Shown piece by piece: positions 17,627-26,749 of a stretch of DNA of 64,000 nucleotides (its first letter is position 1; every line of letters begins with the position of its first letter). The stretch spans positions 372,001 to 436,000 of the forward strand of contig NZ_JACXBP010000003.1 of NCBI RefSeq assembly GCF_014773485.1, in the 5' to 3' direction. Made by a program: the position numbers and the translations under genes. Origin of the DNA: Erwinia aphidicola. Lineage in GTDB: Bacteria > Pseudomonadota > Gammaproteobacteria > Enterobacterales > Enterobacteriaceae. The notes beneath the pieces are model-generated. The model was not told the origin of the DNA. It searched no databases and saw only the letters and a list, made by a program, of their open reading frames with translations.

Positions 17627-18835
17627 TTACTGGAAGATAGGTTCGGCGTCAACCGCTGACGTGGCACGAAGTGTACGTAGTCCCAAAAGCACGATAACCA
17701 CCATGACCAAGCCCGAAACAATGGCTACACTGAGCCCTGACCGTGCGCCATAGACGTCGATGACCATGCCCGCGAGGACACTCCCGAGCGCTACACCGAT
17801 GCTGATACCCGTCGTCATCCAAGTGAGTCCTTCGGTGAGCCTGGACGGCGGAACAATGATCGTACCGAGATTCATAACAACCACCATCGTTGGTGCAAAT
17901 GACATACCTGCCACAAAGAGCATCACGGAAAGGATGTAGACGTCCGGTGAGAAAATAGGTAATACAGCTGTGACTGAAGTTACCAGTACCCCCACTAAGA
18001 ACTGCTTTTCAATGGGTAAGGAAATCCTTAATGTACCGAATGTCAGGCCCGCAATCATTGAGCCTAGCGTATAGGCTGCCAGGATGAAACTGGCAGACGC
18101 TGGACAGCCTTGTGCGTTGGCAAAGGCAACCACAGCCACATCGATGGAGCCGCCAATCACTCCCATCGCCAGTAGTGCCAGAACAATGGTACGAACGCCG
18201 GGGATAAGTAAGGTCGAGCTTGTGTTCCTCTTGGCGCCTACGACGACCTTCGGTTCTGTCTCTCGCTGTAGAAGAAACGCTGTCACGCCGGTGATTAGTA
18301 GCAACACGGCAACAAGAGGTCCGGCCTCGGCGAAAAAACTGGTACTCAGGCCAATGGCGAGTGGTGGACCGATTATAAAAGCGAGTTCAGTGAGAACTGT
18401 GTCCAAAGAGAAGGCCGTGTGTAATTGCGGCTTGCCACGGAAAAGCTGTGTCCAGCGTGCTCTTATCATGGCAGGCATGCTTGGCATCGTGCCCGACAAT
18501 GCAGCAAGAATAAAAAACAGTGGAGTCGGAGCATTCATATAGACAGCAATTATCAGTGCCAGCAACATACCAATGCTAAAGGCTGTCATAAAGGGGAGAA
18601 CCCGGCTCTGGCCATGTTGATCAACGAGTTTCGAGACTTGCGGACCGACAATCGCATTTGCCAAGGTAAAGGTCCCGGCGACTGAGCCAGCCAGCCAATA
18701 AAGACCCGTCTGTTGCACTAACATAGTAATGATGCCGATGCCGAACATTGCCTGTGGCAGGCGAGCAATAGAACTCGTAATCACTAACCCCATGACGCCG
18801 GGGGTTGTGAGAAGTTCGCGGTAGGGATTAGCCAT
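17627..18835 (-). CDS. MFS transporter, putative drug exporter
   Basis: 402 residues, about 12 membrane segments, in the major facilitator fold. The first cytoplasmic loop has a weak MFS signature (GPQVSKLVDQHGQSRVLP). A central basic loop follows helix 6 (LQRETEPKVVVGAKRN). It resembles small-molecule efflux proteins of the Bcr/YnfM-like groups; substrate unknown. It stands alone between decayed mobile sequences, with base use closer to the backbone than the neighbouring island. A perfect palindrome TGGTATACCA at 18881-18890 upstream of the start could be an operator, but no regulator gene is adjacent. Likely horizontally acquired. Confidence 0.8.
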   Translation of the reverse strand: MANPYRELLTTPGVMGLVITSSIARLPQAMFGIGIITMLVQQTGLYWLAGSVAGTFTLANAIVGPQVSKLVDQHGQSRVLPFMTAFSIGMLLALIIAVYMNAPTPLFFILAALSGTMPSMPAMIRARWTQLFRGKPQLHTAFSLDTVLTELAFIIGPPLAIGLSTSFFAEAGPLVAVLLLITGVTAFLLQRETEPKVVVGAKRNTSSTLLIPGVRTIVLALLAMGVIGGSIDVAVVAFANAQGCPASASFILAAYTLGSMIAGLTFGTLRISLPIEKQFLVGVLVTSVTAVLPIFSPDVYILSVMLFVAGMSFAPTMVVVMNLGTIIVPPSRLTEGLTWMTTGISIGVALGSVLAGMVIDVYGARSGLSVAIVSGLVMVVIVLLGLRTLRATSAVDAEPIFQ

Positions 18836-19137
18836 GGTTTCTCCGGTTTATGATTCGACGCTGATGAGTATCCCGTTGCATGGTATACCAGTTTTTGGGA
18901 TGGTTTACTGGCGACAGAATTGTGCATTAAATCGCGCAAGTAAGTGAGGGAGTTACAGCATGTTTAACAACCCCACTTGCATATAAATGAGCGTACTGCT
19001 CAATCATTGATTCTGAAGTGCTCAACAAAAACTGGCCACAGTTTTAGCACAGAAACACAGTCCCACTCATCAGCAGTATTGATATCCTTCGCGCCCGTAA
19101 GCCTTGCTGTATGGTCTTATCGGAACGTGCAGGCTGA
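18836..19137. other. Non-coding stretch upstream of the MFS gene
   Basis: Contains the MFS gene leader with palindrome TGGTATACCA and then decayed DNA. No gene seen. Confidence 0.4.
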
Positions 19138-19248
19138 ATGACATCGATCCCGGAAGCCTACCAGAGATATATCCTGAGTGTGCTGCCAGAGTGGCCTTCC
19201 AATAAGGTGGCAGAACTTCTGGCATGTAACGCAGATCTCACCACTACC
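19138..19248 (+). pseudogene. IS66-family transposase, C-terminal fragment
   Basis: The translated start IPEAYQRYILSVLPEWPSNK followed by VAELLACNADLTT matches the end of IS66 TnpC transposases (pattern P-x-YLRYVL-x-LP-W-P-NkvdELLPWn). An in-frame TGA directly precedes it and nothing else of the transposase or the terminal repeats is visible. It is a relic of an insertion sequence. Confidence 0.5.
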
Positions 19249-20168
19249 GAACCCGAAATGCACGGGCACAATTTGGCACATTCCATCTCTATAACAACGC
19301 ACTGGAGAACTGGGATTTTTATGGTATGAGTTTCAGCCTTGAAGCCCTTGCATTGATTGAAGGAAATATCTTCATTAACCGTGCCAAAAGACCTTGTAAA
19401 GAACCCAAATATTTTGCCACGGTTGAGGGGGTTAAAGTCAGATACTGTCAGTATATTAAAAGTGCCCTTGCCAGGAGCGCACTGGAAAATGGTACAGCAG
19501 ATCAGCGAAGTTATGAGCGGACAAAAAAACAAGTCAATAAATCTACCCTTTGGAATTGGGCCAGTTAACGCACGGATCTGTTTTGCCAGCACTATCTTTT
19601 TACGACCTGCTAGCCAAACATTCCATAACATACATCCTGAGAGATAAATAGACAGGATGTAATAAAGTAAGTTAAAAAACCAATCGGGTTATTTATTTAG
19701 CAGTCTTAATGCCTTGAGAAATATGCTCTTGTCCTTGCTGAAATGAGCTCTTTCTTGAGATAGCAGTATCAAAAACCCCCTTATCGGCATATTCCCTGCA
19801 AACTTTAACCTCTTTTTCCACCGTTAATAAAAATGCATTTATAGCGTTCAATTAAATACCACAAGAATAACAAGAATATAAAAATAACACTAAAAACAAC
19901 CAGTTATAACAGGTTAAAAACAAGCCTATCATTAATAAATATTACCAGTTCCCTTCATGGACAATCACTCACTTGAACCTATACTTCAACACGCTATGTA
20001 AAAGATTTATTTATACCTTGATAACAAAACTCATTCTCATTATTGAGTCATGCAGTGGTTATCTCTAAGTATGAATTTTTAAGCACATTTGGCATTCAGA
20101 TATAAATTAGCATTCACCCACCAGTGAAATAACGAACAGCCATATTCAACTTAAGTGAAATTAAAAAA
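19249..20168. other. Decayed AT-rich stretch upstream of the chemoreceptor gene
   Basis: No gene I can support. An open frame at 19326-19568 (starts MSFSLEALALIEGNIF) and a minus-strand frame 19693-19851 (contains VEKEVKVCREYADKG, ends GIKTAK) have no recognised relatives and poor start sites. The last 200 nt must contain the chemoreceptor promoter; TAAA-N14-CTTGATAA at about 19997-20022 is only a weak FliA-like match. Confidence 0.4.
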
Positions 20169-22109
20169 ATGAAAAACATCCTGAATACGATTAATTTGCC
20201 TGCAAAGTTTCTCATTCTTGCTTTTTTTGCTTTGCTGCTGTTTGCCGTACCCTCATGGCTTTTTGTCAATGAAGGTAATCAACAGATAAACGCTAAAGAG
20301 CGAGAATTGCAGGGAATTCCCGTTGAAAAACAGATGCTGAATCTGCTCAATATGATGCAGCTCCATCGCGCACAAGCGGCAATCGCCGTGGCACAGCAAA
20401 ATGCCGCTATTCCTGCACGTCTGGCGCTGAAAGAGCAGGTAGAACAGTCTATTAGCACTCTTCAAACCACGCTGGCCGCCACCGGTCAGGACAATGTGGC
20501 CTGGCAAGATTTTAGCAAGGTGACAGCGCAGTGGCAGCAGCTACAGCGCGACATTGACAGCCGTAACCTGACGCTGCAAACCAACCTCTCGCGCCACGCC
20601 GAAATGATTCGGACGCTGCTTGATGCCAACATTGAAGTGATCGACTATTTTGGCCTGTCGCTGGATCCAGATTTAAATACTTACCAGTTTATTATCAGTA
20701 CATTCAGTCGCCTGCCAGAACTGACAGAAACATTGGGTCAGATTCGTGCCCGGGGTACGTCACTACTGGCCAGCAAAGAGGCGATTCTGGACAGCGATTA
20801 CGCCCGTATGGAGTTTCAGATCCTTAACGGTAAGAATGCTCTGCGTCTGTATAACGCGAATCTTTTAAAGTCCTTTAACACTGATAGCAGCGTACGCGAA
20901 AAGTTTAGTGGTCAGGCTAATGCCGCACTGCAACAGGCGGGTGAAGCCTTAGCCCTCGCTGAGGATGTCTTTATTAAGCGGACGAAAAACGATCTCCCGC
21001 CCACGGAGTTCGTGGCACGCTTTACCGCTGCGATCAATCAGTACAATCAATTTGCTAACGACGCGAGTGACCAGCTCAGCAACATGCTTTCTGAGCAAAT
21101 TAGTCAGCATCGCACCGCTCAATTTGAATTGCTGGGCGTGCTGGCACTGCTGGCGGGGCTTATCATCTTCCTGGCGGTATTTATCATTCGCTCCATCACC
21201 GGGCCGGTACGTGATGCCGCAAAAGTTGCCAAAGATGTCGCTGCCGGTGATTTAACCTCGCACCTGGTGGTGACCGGAAGTAATGAAATGGCGGGCCTGA
21301 TCGCCTCGCTGATGGAGATGCGCCAGCGCCTTTCTCTGCTGGTTGCGGATATCAAGGATAACGCCACGACGATTGCCACCTCTTCCGAAGAAATTGCTCA
21401 AGGCAATGGCGACCTCTCCGCGCGCACAGAGGAGCAGGCTGCTTCACTGGCACAAACGGCGGCCAGCATGGAAGAGCTGTCATCCATCATTCTGCAAAAC
21501 GCTGAAAATACCCGCTATGCCGCAGGCATGGCCACTTCGGCCACCGATGCGGCGCTGTTAGGGGGTGAGGCGATGCAATCTGTCATGGTCTCCATGCAAA
21601 AAATCAGCGCCAGCGCGGGTGAGATTGAAGAGATCATCAGCGTTATCGACGGTATTGCCTTCCAGACGAATATTCTGGCGTTAAACGCCGCCGTTGAAGC
21701 AGCCCGAGCCGGGGAACATGGTAAGGGGTTTGCCGTCGTCGCCGCTGAAGTCAGAGCGTTAGCCCAACGTTCTGCCTCTGCCGCGAAAGAGATTAAACAG
21801 TTAATTGCACACTCGGTGGAAAATGCGCGTCAGGGAATTTCCATGGTTGCGGATGCCGGAGAAAAGGTGAAGCAAAGCGTGGGGGCGATTGAACAGACTG
21901 CGCAGCTGGTCAACGAAATCTCCTCTTCTTCCCAGGAGCAGAGCGCCGGCGTGTCGCAAATCAACATCGCCGTCAATCAGATGGACCAGGTGACTCAGCA
22001 AAATGCGGTGCTGGTGGAACAGTCCGCCTCGTCTGCAGATGAACTGGCCGCGCGCGCGATACAGCTACGAGAGCTGGTGGCCGTGTTTCGTACCGGGCAG
22101 CCAGCGTAA
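20169..22109 (+). CDS. Methyl-accepting chemotaxis protein with helical ligand domain
   Basis: 646 residues. TM1 about 13-33, periplasmic all-helical sensor about 34-318, TM2 about 319-341, HAMP about 342-395 ([20 protein letters not shown]), then a long cytoplasmic coiled coil with the invariant signalling hairpin near residues 490-525 ([35 protein letters not shown]). It lacks the C-terminal NWETF-type CheR/CheB docking pentapeptide, so adaptation probably depends on other receptors. The helical sensor lacks the Cache fold seen in the other receptor of this window; ligand unknown. No che genes nearby. Confidence 0.93.
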   Translation: MKNILNTINLPAKFLILAFFALLLFAVPSWLFVNEGNQQINAKERELQGIPVEKQMLNLLNMMQLHRAQAAIAVAQQNAAIPARLALKEQVEQSISTLQTTLAATGQDNVAWQDFSKVTAQWQQLQRDIDSRNLTLQTNLSRHAEMIRTLLDANIEVIDYFGLSLDPDLNTYQFIISTFSRLPELTETLGQIRARGTSLLASKEAILDSDYARMEFQILNGKNALRLYNANLLKSFNTDSSVREKFSGQANAALQQAGEALALAEDVFIKRTKNDLPPTEFVARFTAAINQYNQFANDASDQLSNMLSEQISQHRTAQFELLGVLALLAGLIIFLAVFIIRSITGPVRDAAKVAKDVAAGDLTSHLVVTGSNEMAGLIASLMEMRQRLSLLVADIKDNATTIATSSEEIAQGNGDLSARTEEQAASLAQTAASMEELSSIILQNAENTRYAAGMATSATDAALLGGEAMQSVMVSMQKISASAGEIEEIISVIDGIAFQTNILALNAAVEAARAGEHGKGFAVVAAEVRALAQRSASAAKEIKQLIAHSVENARQGISMVADAGEKVKQSVGAIEQTAQLVNEISSSSQEQSAGVSQINIAVNQMDQVTQQNAVLVEQSASSADELAARAIQLRELVAVFRTGQPA

Positions 22110-22168
22110 CGGCACCGCGCATTAAGACAGGGCAATCCGGTGTGGTCAGTCCCACACCGGATGTGCCG

Positions 22169-23416
22169 TTACTGCACCTTGAACCCTTCCGCTATTGCCC
22201 GCACATCATTGCCGGTGGGCGCCTGATGAATACGCAGACCAAATTCATCCACCACCGCAAAGATGTGGTCGAAGATATCCGCCTGAATACTTTCATACTC
22301 CAGCCACACCACGGTATTGGTAAAGGCGTAGATTTCTACCGGTAACCCCTCTGCGCCCGGTGCCATCTGGCGCACCATCAGCGTCATATCCTTGCGGATT
22401 TTCGGATGCTGGCGCAGATATTCGGTGAGATAGGCGCGGAAAGTGCCCACGTTCGTCATCCTGCGCTGGTTAAGTACCGAATCACGGGTGTTTTGTTCGC
22501 CATTCCAGCTGTCGATCTCCTGCTGACGCTCGGCAATATAGGGTTGCAGCAGGCGCGCCTGCGCCAGCTTTTGCTGCTCCTCTGCGCTGAGGAAGCGAAT
22601 GCTGGTGCTGTCGATATTAATGCTGCGCTTGATACGGCGGCCGCCGGAAGCGGACATGCCGCTCCAGTTTTTAAACGCATCGGAAACCAGCGCATAAGTT
22701 GGGATAGTGGTAATGGTATTATCCCAGTTCTGCACTTTTACCGTGGTCAGGCCGATGTCAATCACCGCGCCGTCGGCGCCGTATTTCGGCATCTCCAGCC
22801 AGTCGCCCATTTTCAGCATGCTGTTGGCCGACAGCTGTATTCCCGCCACCAGCCCGAGGATCGGGTCTTTAAATACCAGCATCAGCACCGCGGCCATCGC
22901 ACCCAGCCCGCTGATCAGAATGGCCGGAGATTTACCAATCAGCAGCGAGATCATCATGATGCCAATCACGATCGCGCTCAGCAGCTTCACGCCCTGCAAT
23001 AAGCCCTTAAGGGGAAACTGTGAGGAGAAGGCAAAACGGTGCGCCAGGCCCTGCATCACGTCCAGCAGCGAGAAGAATGACATCAGCGCGTACAGCATCA
23101 CCCACAGCTGGGCGCAGGTGGTGACGATGGCGGCAGCATCGCTGCCCTTTTGCAGCCACAGCACCGCCTGCACGTTGACGATCACCCCCTGCAGGGTAAA
23201 TGCCAGCCGGTGAAACAGATTGTTTTGCGTGATGACTTGCAGCCACAGATGGCTGCTGGCCTGCGCACGCTTCTCAAAGGTGCGCAGGACGATGCGGTGC
23301 AGGATAAAGTGAATAATAATGGCGGTGAGGAAAATAATGCCAAAAATAACAATAAGCGAAGTGGTGTGGTCAGGTTCTATTCCATATTGCTTTAATAATG
23401 CGAGTAACTGCTGCAT
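22169..23416 (-). CDS. ybdG: Mechanosensitive channel protein YbdG (MscM type)
   Basis: 415 residues, the same length as E. coli YbdG and nearly superimposable: N-terminal membrane helices, then the MscS core helix ([20 protein letters not shown]) and beta domain ([36 protein letters not shown]), ending [14 protein letters not shown]. Members open on osmotic downshock and protect the cell from lysis. Convergent with the chemoreceptor gene. The [15 protein letters not shown] stretch is typical of the YbdG branch rather than MscS itself. Confidence 0.95.
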   Translation of the reverse strand: MQQLLALLKQYGIEPDHTTSLIVIFGIIFLTAIIIHFILHRIVLRTFEKRAQASSHLWLQVITQNNLFHRLAFTLQGVIVNVQAVLWLQKGSDAAAIVTTCAQLWVMLYALMSFFSLLDVMQGLAHRFAFSSQFPLKGLLQGVKLLSAIVIGIMMISLLIGKSPAILISGLGAMAAVLMLVFKDPILGLVAGIQLSANSMLKMGDWLEMPKYGADGAVIDIGLTTVKVQNWDNTITTIPTYALVSDAFKNWSGMSASGGRRIKRSINIDSTSIRFLSAEEQQKLAQARLLQPYIAERQQEIDSWNGEQNTRDSVLNQRRMTNVGTFRAYLTEYLRQHPKIRKDMTLMVRQMAPGAEGLPVEIYAFTNTVVWLEYESIQADIFDHIFAVVDEFGLRIHQAPTGNDVRAIAEGFKVQ

Positions 23417-23488
23417 GACGCCTCCTTTTCGAACGAGGGGGGATCATGCCTGCTGCGGCATCCAGGTTCAACCCCTGGTTATCCGTGC

Positions 23489-24040
23489 TCAGGTCTTGGT
23501 TTTACTCGCGGCGTGGCAGTCACCTGACCATAATCTGACCTCCCGGAGCGTGCGATAAAGGCGGGATTTATCCGCGTCGCTCAGGTTCGGCTGATTAAGC
23601 TGCCCGACAAACTGCTTTTCATCCAGCGCGTTGAGTGTCTTCTGCTGCAAGCCTTGCGCAATCTGCTGCAATATGACGTCATTGAGTCTGGCGAGCTGGG
23701 CGCGCACCTCTTCCAGCGGTCGGGGCTGCCAGCCGCGAATCGGCGTAGCCAGCCAGTCAGCACGAAAACGATACTGCACCGCTTTGGCCGCGTCCATCTG
23801 CGCCTGAATAAACGGCACCACCGAGTTCTCATCCAGACAGAACTGCGTCGCGCGCTGTTTGCTGGCAGCCAGCACCTTCTGTTCCTGCTGCAGATCCTCT
23901 ATTGGCCGGTGCTTGTCGGCCTTAAACGCCGCCACATCTTTCATATAGCTCAGGCGTTGATTAACCGAGGCGGCGAGATCGCTGGCCTGCGCGCTGCCGA
24001 TGCTCAGGCATAACAGAGTAAATAGAATTTTTGCTGACAT
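23489..24040 (-). CDS. Periplasmic chorismate mutase (secreted AroQ gamma class)
   Basis: 183 residues from ATG 24040 (GGAAG 6 nt upstream), with a clean signal peptide (cut after GSAQA, about residue 19). The all-alpha mutase core has NQRLSYMKDVAAFKADKHRP then IEDLQQEQKVL, which carry the Arg/Lys/Glu active-site pattern of the exported AroQ class, and a Cys pair (FCLDE, SGDCHA) suited to a disulfide. It converts chorismate to prephenate outside the cytoplasm. Such enzymes are known from Erwinia, Salmonella and Pseudomonas; a host-interaction role is suspected but unproven. A longer open frame upstream is not coding. Confidence 0.9.
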   Translation of the reverse strand: MSAKILFTLLCLSIGSAQASDLAASVNQRLSYMKDVAAFKADKHRPIEDLQQEQKVLAASKQRATQFCLDENSVVPFIQAQMDAAKAVQYRFRADWLATPIRGWQPRPLEEVRAQLARLNDVILQQIAQGLQQKTLNALDEKQFVGQLNQPNLSDADKSRLYRTLREVRLWSGDCHAASKTKT

Positions 24041-24226
24041 GTGGCTTCCCTGTTCCCGTTTATTGACCTGCAGACTGTAGATCATTGGGCTGGATATGCC
24101 AAAGCATGATGGCGCATTTAGCGACCTGCAGCAGAATCGCGGCAGAAATCGGCGATATTCGGCGAATTGATTTGTGCGCACAGGGGCTAAGCTGGTGGAA
24201 TAATTGATAGCCGTACGGAGCACCCT

Positions 24227-24436
24227 ATGCCAGATAAAGACCCCGTTGTTGAACGCCTCTCCCTTGAGGTAGTTGCACTGCGCAATATTGTGCAGATGCT
24301 GATCGCCTACGGCAATGTGCCGACCGGCGGTAAGCTGAACAAGTACCTTGAGAAGGTGGCAGAAGACGTTGAGCACCGCGACGGGCGCGAAGCGAATAAA
24401 GCGATTGCCGATGTAATCCGCACCTATATTCGCTAA
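24227..24436 (+). CDS. Small conserved cytoplasmic protein, DUF2594 (YecF)-like
   Basis: 69 residues, helical, no signal or membrane segment, with GGAG 7-10 nt before ATG. The pattern LSLEVVALRNIVQMLIAYG and the C-terminal IADVIRTYI recall the small YecF-type proteins (E. coli: ANEVSCLKAML, KTVKQIKQAY). Function unknown. Divergent from the chorismate mutase gene. Confidence 0.7.
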   Translation: MPDKDPVVERLSLEVVALRNIVQMLIAYGNVPTGGKLNKYLEKVAEDVEHRDGREANKAIADVIRTYIR

Positions 24437-24449
24437 GTGCGGCGACAAA

Positions 24450-24470
24450 GCCCCGGTATCACGCCGGGGC
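24450..24470. terminator. GC-rich hairpin between convergent genes
   Basis: GCCCCGG (24450-24456), loop TATCACG, CCGGGGC (24464-24470). There is no T-run, so termination is only probable. Confidence 0.5.
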
Positions 24471-24481
24471 CTGCCAGCCTG

Positions 24482-26410
24482 TTACGCCACTTTAAACACT
24501 GAGATATCCTGCGCCAGCTGCGAAGCTTCGGCATGCAGGGCGTGAGTGTTTTCAGCGGTCTGATGAACCAGCATCAGGTTCTGCTGGATGCTGCGCTCCA
24601 TCTGCGACACGGCCTGAGTGACCTCGGCAATGCCTTTGCTCTGCTCATCGCCCGCCACGCGGATCTCACCCACCACCTCTTTCACCTTCAGCACATCTTT
24701 CACCAGCTCTTCCAGCTGACGCCCTGCCCCTTCCACCAGCTTGCTGCCGGTCAGCACATTGCTGTCTGACTGACCAATCAGCGCTTTGATCTCGTGCGCC
24801 GCCGTCGCGCTACGCTGGGCCAGTGCCCGTACTTCAGAGGCCACCACGGCGAAGCCGCGCCCCTGCTCGCCGGCGCGGGCTGCTTCCACCGCCGCGTTCA
24901 GCGCCAGAATATTGGTCTGGAAGGCGATACCGTCGATCACACTGAGGATCTCACCGACGCGGCTGGATGACGTGCGGATGGTTTCCATCGTATCAATCAG
25001 CTGACGCATCACATCACTGCTATTGCGTGCGATCTCTGCGGTCTGCTCGGTAAAGGCATCGGCCAGCCGGGTGTTCTCGGCGTTCTGCTGTACTGTCGCA
25101 TTGAGCTGTTCCATCGCCGCGGCGCTCTGTTCGACCGCTGCCGCCTGCTCGCTGATTTTTCCGCTCAGCTCCTGATTGCTCTGCTCCAACCCGCTGGCGT
25201 TGTGCGCCACCTGTACGCCGCTCGACTGCACGTTGGTGATCACCCCGGCAATCTTGTCGACAAACTGGTTAAAGGAGACGGCAATATCGGCAATTTCATC
25301 ACGGCCGGAGGTATCGAGGCGGCGCGTCAGGTCACCGTCGCCGTGGGCGATATCGTCCAGCGCTTTACGCGTGGATTCCAGCCGCCCGGAGATCTGGCGG
25401 GCAACAAACCATAAGATGACCAGCAGCAGCAGCAGTGCCGGGATCAGCAGGATGAAAATGTCCTGCATGATATTATCGGCCAGCGCGGTCACCTGGGATT
25501 CCGGCGTCACCAGGCCGATCATCCAGCCGGTATCCGCCATGCGAAACAGGGTCAGCTGGCTGCGGGAGTGCAACCACTCATCATTCAGGTTGCTGAAGGT
25601 GGCGCTGCGCTGGCTGGCGCTGGCGGATTTCACTGCAGCCACCATCGGAGCAAGCCACGCCTGCTGCTGCGCCAGATCGCTGAACTTCTTCAGCGCCTTA
25701 TCTTTGATACCCGGGAAATAGAGCACGTTGCCAGCCTGGTCGAGAGCAAAAGCATAGCCGCCGGTACTGGCGCCATTGCGCTGCATAAAGCCGGAGAGGT
25801 TGTCCAGCAGCACGTCAAAAGTGGCGACGCCGGCAAAGGTATCGCCCTTGCGGTAAGGCACGCTGCAGGTCACCATATTTACCCTGGATACCGGGTCCTG
25901 GTAAACTTCCGACCAGTTGCACTTGTTGGGGGAAGTGGTGCGGGTCGAGGTGTACCACGACTCGTGATGATAGCCGGTTCCGGCAGGGTCGTTATAGCCG
26001 TCAGAGTAGTCGAGGCTGCCGCTGGCGTTGCGCGCCCAGAAGAAGCTGCGGCGGGCTACGCCGTCACTGAATGCATTCGGCTCCGGCCAGATTCCACCGC
26101 CGGCAATGCTTTTGTCGCCCTTGCTGTCGATAATTTGCGGCAACACCTGGCGAAACAGCGCTTCATCGTGTGGCAACACTTCGGCCAGCCGCGCCAGGCT
26201 CACGCCCTCACCCTCTACGCGGATCAGCTGCTGATTAAGCTGGCCAACGATATTCTCTCCGGTTTGCTGAATTAAGCTGTTACTGGCCTCGATCACGCGC
26301 GGCTGGCCGCGCAGTGAGATAGCCAGATAGACCATGATGCAGGTAAGCAGCAGCATTAAAACGCCACCTGACATCAATTTCCCTGATAAACGAACTGGAA
26401 CCCACGACAT
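24482..26410 (-). CDS. Methyl-accepting chemotaxis protein with Cache sensor
   Basis: 642 residues from ATG 26410, preceded by AGGA 8 nt upstream; a TTG five codons earlier is less likely. TM1 about 10-30; a double-Cache periplasmic domain about 35-310 (WPEPNAFSDGVARRSFFWARN, SVPYRKGDTFAGVATFDVLL, TGWMIGLVTPES); TM2 about 320-340; HAMP (LDDIAHGDGDLTRRLDTSG); signalling hairpin near residue 490 ([20 protein letters not shown]). Cache receptors usually bind amino or organic acids; ligand unknown. No CheR/CheB pentapeptide at the C-terminus (DISVFKVA). A FliA-type promoter lies upstream. Confidence 0.95.
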   Translation of the reverse strand: MSWVPVRLSGKLMSGGVLMLLLTCIMVYLAISLRGQPRVIEASNSLIQQTGENIVGQLNQQLIRVEGEGVSLARLAEVLPHDEALFRQVLPQIIDSKGDKSIAGGGIWPEPNAFSDGVARRSFFWARNASGSLDYSDGYNDPAGTGYHHESWYTSTRTTSPNKCNWSEVYQDPVSRVNMVTCSVPYRKGDTFAGVATFDVLLDNLSGFMQRNGASTGGYAFALDQAGNVLYFPGIKDKALKKFSDLAQQQAWLAPMVAAVKSASASQRSATFSNLNDEWLHSRSQLTLFRMADTGWMIGLVTPESQVTALADNIMQDIFILLIPALLLLLVILWFVARQISGRLESTRKALDDIAHGDGDLTRRLDTSGRDEIADIAVSFNQFVDKIAGVITNVQSSGVQVAHNASGLEQSNQELSGKISEQAAAVEQSAAAMEQLNATVQQNAENTRLADAFTEQTAEIARNSSDVMRQLIDTMETIRTSSSRVGEILSVIDGIAFQTNILALNAAVEAARAGEQGRGFAVVASEVRALAQRSATAAHEIKALIGQSDSNVLTGSKLVEGAGRQLEELVKDVLKVKEVVGEIRVAGDEQSKGIAEVTQAVSQMERSIQQNLMLVHQTAENTHALHAEASQLAQDISVFKVA

Positions 26411-26518
26411 AATGAATATCCTCAAGATGGAATTGCACAGCGACTATCAGAGATAAGCTCAACGCTAAATATTGATTAAGTTTATGCAGCTGCGTTCTAA
26501 AGACGCTTTATCCGGTTA

Positions 26519-26546
26519 ATATCGGCCGTGCCGTCATAAAACTTTA
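26519..26546 (-). promoter_or_regulatory. FliA (sigma-28) type promoter of the Cache chemoreceptor gene
   Basis: Minus strand: TAAAGTTT (26546 to 26539), 12-bp spacer, GCCGATAT (26526 to 26519). Both boxes are nearly perfect against the E. coli consensus TAAAGTTT-N11-GCCGATAA. It lies about 110 nt before the start codon. Confidence 0.75.
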
Positions 26547-26616
26547 ACTTGCGGGAAAAACTTGATATATATCAAAATATTCCACTGCCTGTTACTCTGC
26601 GTTCGTTCCCTGAGAC

Positions 26617-26668
26617 TGCCGTTCATGTCGCTCTCAGTGCATTTCATTCCCTGCTAATGGCAGCTCAT
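26617..26668 (+). promoter_or_regulatory. Triple YpdB operator upstream of yhjX
   Basis: Three boxes, TGCCGTTCAT (26617), TGCATTTCAT (26638) and GGCAGCTCAT (26659), each separated by exactly 11 bp. E. coli YpdB binds GGCATTTCAT-N11-GGCATTTCAT at yhjX, so the last two boxes match the known operator and the first extends it by one turn pair. A weak -10 (TACTAT, about 26700) follows with no good -35, as expected for an activated promoter. Confidence 0.8.
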
Positions 26669-26749
26669 GCCCTTTTCTCCCGCCATAAAGAAGCCGGTCT
26701 TACTATGGCTGCAATTCCATATTGTTAATTTTCCCACCGGGAGAGCCCC

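Noticed and set aside
19326-19568. 80-codon frame starting MSFSLEALALIEGN after the IS66 fragment
   Set aside because: No ribosome site, no known family, and overlapped by other frames of equal quality.
19997-20022. FliA promoter for the first chemoreceptor gene
   Set aside because: The boxes (TAAA...CTTGATAA) match poorly and the spacing is off; not enough to claim.
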